Shown piece after piece: positions 5,056-6,751 of a DNA stretch of 6,751 bases. Where the stretch lies: positions 1 to 6,751 of the forward strand of contig DPOH01000090.1 of assembly GCA_003539755.1 (NCBI GenBank). The letters run 5' to 3'. The position numbers and the translations under genes were made by a program. The notes below the pieces were generated by a model. The model saw only the letters and a program-made list of their open reading frames with translations, made no database searches and was not told the DNA's origin. The first letter of the stretch is position 1. Each line of letters starts with the position of its first letter. This stretch comes from Clostridium sp. (GTDB taxonomy: Bacteria; Bacillota; Clostridia; Clostridiales; Clostridiaceae).

Positions 5056-6351
5056 ATGAAAAAGAATATTATAAAACCAAGTATATTACCAGGATTTATG
5101 GAATTATTACCAGATGAACAAAAAATATTTAATGATATAGTGTCTAAAATAACAAAGGTATATGAAGATAATGGCTGTTTAGCAATAGATACCCCAATAA
5201 TAGAGAAGGCAGAAGTTCTTCTTGCTAAAAGTGGAGGAGAAACAGAAAAGCAGGTATATGAATTTCAAAAAGGAAAGAATAATTTAGCGCTTAGATTTGA
5301 TTTAACTGTACCATTTGCAAGATATGTAGCTCAATATTATAATGACTTAGTTTTCCCATTTAAAAGATATCAAATAGGAAAAGTATACAGAGGGGAAAGA
5401 AATCAAAGAGGAAGATATAGAGAATTCTATCAATGTGATATAGACATAATAGGTAAAGAAAAATTAAGTATAGATAATGATGCATATGTTATTAGTCTTG
5501 CATCTAAAGCTTTTAAAGCAATAGGACTTAAAGATTATAAGTTTATGATAAGTAACAGAAAAATATTAAAGGGAATTTTAAATGAACTTAAAATCGAAAA
5601 TATAACTGAGGTAATGATACTTATTGATAAATATGACAAAATAAGCCGTGATGAATTTATTGAAGAATTAAATAATTTAATTGGTGCAGAAAAAGGTCAA
5701 TATTTAAATAAAGTTATAGAGATAAATGGTAGCAATAAGGAAAGAATAGATGAGCTTTCAAAGCTTGATGTTAAGGATGAAGTATTTAGAGAAGGGGTAG
5801 AAGAGTTAAAAAAAGTAAGCAGTATTTTAACTATGCTTGGTGTAAATGAAGATGAGTTCGAAATAAATTTAAAGATAATAAGAGGCCTTGATTATTATAC
5901 AGGTACAGTATTTGAAACAATTTTATTAGGAAATGAAAACTACGGATCAATCTGCTCTGGTGGAAGATATGATAATTTAGCAGAAAAGTATACTAATAAT
6001 ATATTACCAGGGGTAGGTATATCTATAGGACTTACAAGACTTTTCTTTGTACTAAAAGAAATTGGCTTTATAAATACTTATAAACAACCTAATAGGCTTG
6101 ATTATTTAATATTACCTATAGGAGATACAATTGAATATTGTGCTGAAGTTATGAAAAATTTACAGGAAGCAGGAAAGAAAGTAACATTATACTTTGAAAA
6201 TGATTCATTAAAGAAAAAGATGAATTATGCAAATAAAATGGGAGTAAGAAATGTAATATTAATAGGTGAGGATGAAGTAAAGAATAATGTGGTTTCTGTT
6301 AAAAATATGGAAACTGGAGAAAGTATAAATATTGACTATAAAATGCTTTAA
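5056..6351 (+). CDS. hisS: histidyl-tRNA synthetase, eukaryote/archaeon-like type
   Basis: Class II aminoacyl-tRNA synthetase that attaches histidine to tRNA-His. 431 residues from ATG 5056. Motif 2 spans about residues 104-129 (RYQIGKVYRGERNQRGRYRE, then FYQCDIDIIG). The HisA signatures are RGLDYYTG (276-283) and SGGRYDNL (301-308). Motif 3 is GVGISIGLTR (319-328). The C-terminal anticodon-binding domain runs from about 347. The RGLDYYTG block with its arginine argues for an active synthetase rather than the HisZ regulatory paralogue, which lacks it. LRFDLTVPFARYVA and GRYREFYQCDIDI resemble eukaryotic and archaeal enzymes more than the usual Firmicute HisRS, as I recall those families, so the genome may hold a second, standard hisS. 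Expression appears controlled by the His-codon leader and terminator just upstream. Two stop codons in tandem end the gene. Confidence 0.93.
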   Translation: MKKNIIKPSILPGFMELLPDEQKIFNDIVSKITKVYEDNGCLAIDTPIIEKAEVLLAKSGGETEKQVYEFQKGKNNLALRFDLTVPFARYVAQYYNDLVFPFKRYQIGKVYRGERNQRGRYREFYQCDIDIIGKEKLSIDNDAYVISLASKAFKAIGLKDYKFMISNRKILKGILNELKIENITEVMILIDKYDKISRDEFIEELNNLIGAEKGQYLNKVIEINGSNKERIDELSKLDVKDEVFREGVEELKKVSSILTMLGVNEDEFEINLKIIRGLDYYTGTVFETILLGNENYGSICSGGRYDNLAEKYTNNILPGVGISIGLTRLFFVLKEIGFINTYKQPNRLDYLILPIGDTIEYCAEVMKNLQEAGKKVTLYFENDSLKKKMNYANKMGVRNVILIGEDEVKNNVVSVKNMETGESINIDYKML

Positions 6352-6384
6352 TAAAGTTTAAAGGTGTACCTATGTAAATAATAA

Positions 6385-6706
6385 GATTTCATATCTATTA
6401 ATGATATATGTGATTTATATCGATTAATAAAAGAAAAATCTATAAATTTAAATTTTGATGCTCATGAGAGAACTAAGATAAATTAGTTCATAATAAATAT
6501 ACAAATAAATATAGTAAGATTGGAGATTTTATTAATAACTCAAAATCCAATTATTCACTTAGCAGTAAAATTGCAATTATCGACTATATGCAAATATTAA
6601 CGAATATTAATAAGGTTAAGAAGATAAAAGGATTAGTATAAATTATACTAAAACTAAGATGTAGTAAATTTATATTATTGATAAGAATAATAAGACGTAT
6701 AAAAAA
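6385..6706 (+). pseudogene. decayed coding sequence of unknown family
   Basis: No intact gene is present in the 400 bases after hisS, but protein-like reading continues across frames. Frame 1 (6385-6483) reads through LYRLIKEKSINLNFDAHERT before a TAG at 6484. The next frame (6483-6638) continues with NKYSKIGDFINNS, KIAIIDYMQ and KVKKIKG to a TAA at 6639. The third frame (6632-6706) gives INYTKTK, two stops, then IYIIDKNNKTYKK. The joins fall where one frame stops and another takes over, as expected for a gene with at least two frameshifts and further nonsense changes. There is no start or ribosome-binding site. The family was not recognised. AT-rich DNA can imitate Lys/Asn/Ile-rich protein by chance, so this is a moderate call. 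Confidence 0.38.
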
Positions 6707-6707
6707 T

Positions 6708-6743
6708 AGTAGTATTCATTTGAAATTGAATATTACTCTTTTT
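6708..6743. terminator. intrinsic terminator, possibly bidirectional
   Basis: AGTAGTATTCA (6708-6718) pairs with TGAATATTACT (6727-6737), 11 pairs with one G-U, followed by CTTTTT on the plus strand. On the minus strand the same hairpin is followed by a T run (the complement of 6701-6706). It is the first convincing terminator after hisS, and could also end a convergent gene lying beyond the right edge. Confidence 0.7.
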
Positions 6744-6751
6744 ATTAAATT

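Overview
The window is very AT-rich, and its genes have AGGAG-type ribosome-binding sites and Clostridium-like families: a monofunctional AICAR transformylase behind a ZTP riboswitch, a CPBP protease and a membrane-anchored serine hydrolase. A low-GC Firmicute of the Clostridium sensu stricto type is the best guess. It looks chromosomal; no transposase, integrase, tRNA, rRNA or CRISPR array was seen.

Layout. 1-770 (minus): a CPBP-family intramembrane protease, cut by the left edge. 785-1045 (plus): a probable 3' remnant of a TetR-type regulator. 1067-1162: a diverged copy of the ZTP (pfl) riboswitch whose terminator is intact but whose aptamer pseudoknot is eroded. 1362-2786: a serine hydrolase of the class C beta-lactamase/PBP4* fold with membrane segments at both ends. 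2862-2890: a strong promoter. 2901-2998: a textbook ZTP riboswitch with an overlapping terminator. 3072-4247: monofunctional purH. 4255-4325: a short, unusually GC-rich structured segment. 4352-4693: a cupin gene inactivated by loss of its start codon and an in-frame stop. 4720-5055: a promoter and transcribed leader encoding a 16-residue peptide with three consecutive histidine codons, followed by competing hairpins and a terminator. 5056-6351: a histidyl-tRNA synthetase of the eukaryote/archaeon-like sequence type. 6385-6706: apparent decayed coding sequence. 6708-6743: a terminator that could work in both directions.

How the parts work together. Two metabolic genes each sit behind a conditional terminator. 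purH consumes AICAR (ZMP), and the riboswitch in front of it senses ZMP/ZTP, which build up when formyl-tetrahydrofolate is short. hisS charges tRNA-His, and the leader in front of it looks like a ribosome-mediated histidine attenuator, so scarce charged tRNA-His would raise synthetase production. That second arrangement is the most noteworthy thing here: hisS genes in this phylum are generally expected to use T-box leaders, and no T-box is recognisable. The diverged ZTP riboswitch upstream of the serine hydrolase is the second point of interest.

Four stretches look like degraded or drifting sequence: the TetR remnant, the eroded riboswitch, the cupin and the segment after hisS. The intact genes therefore lie among several decaying neighbours.
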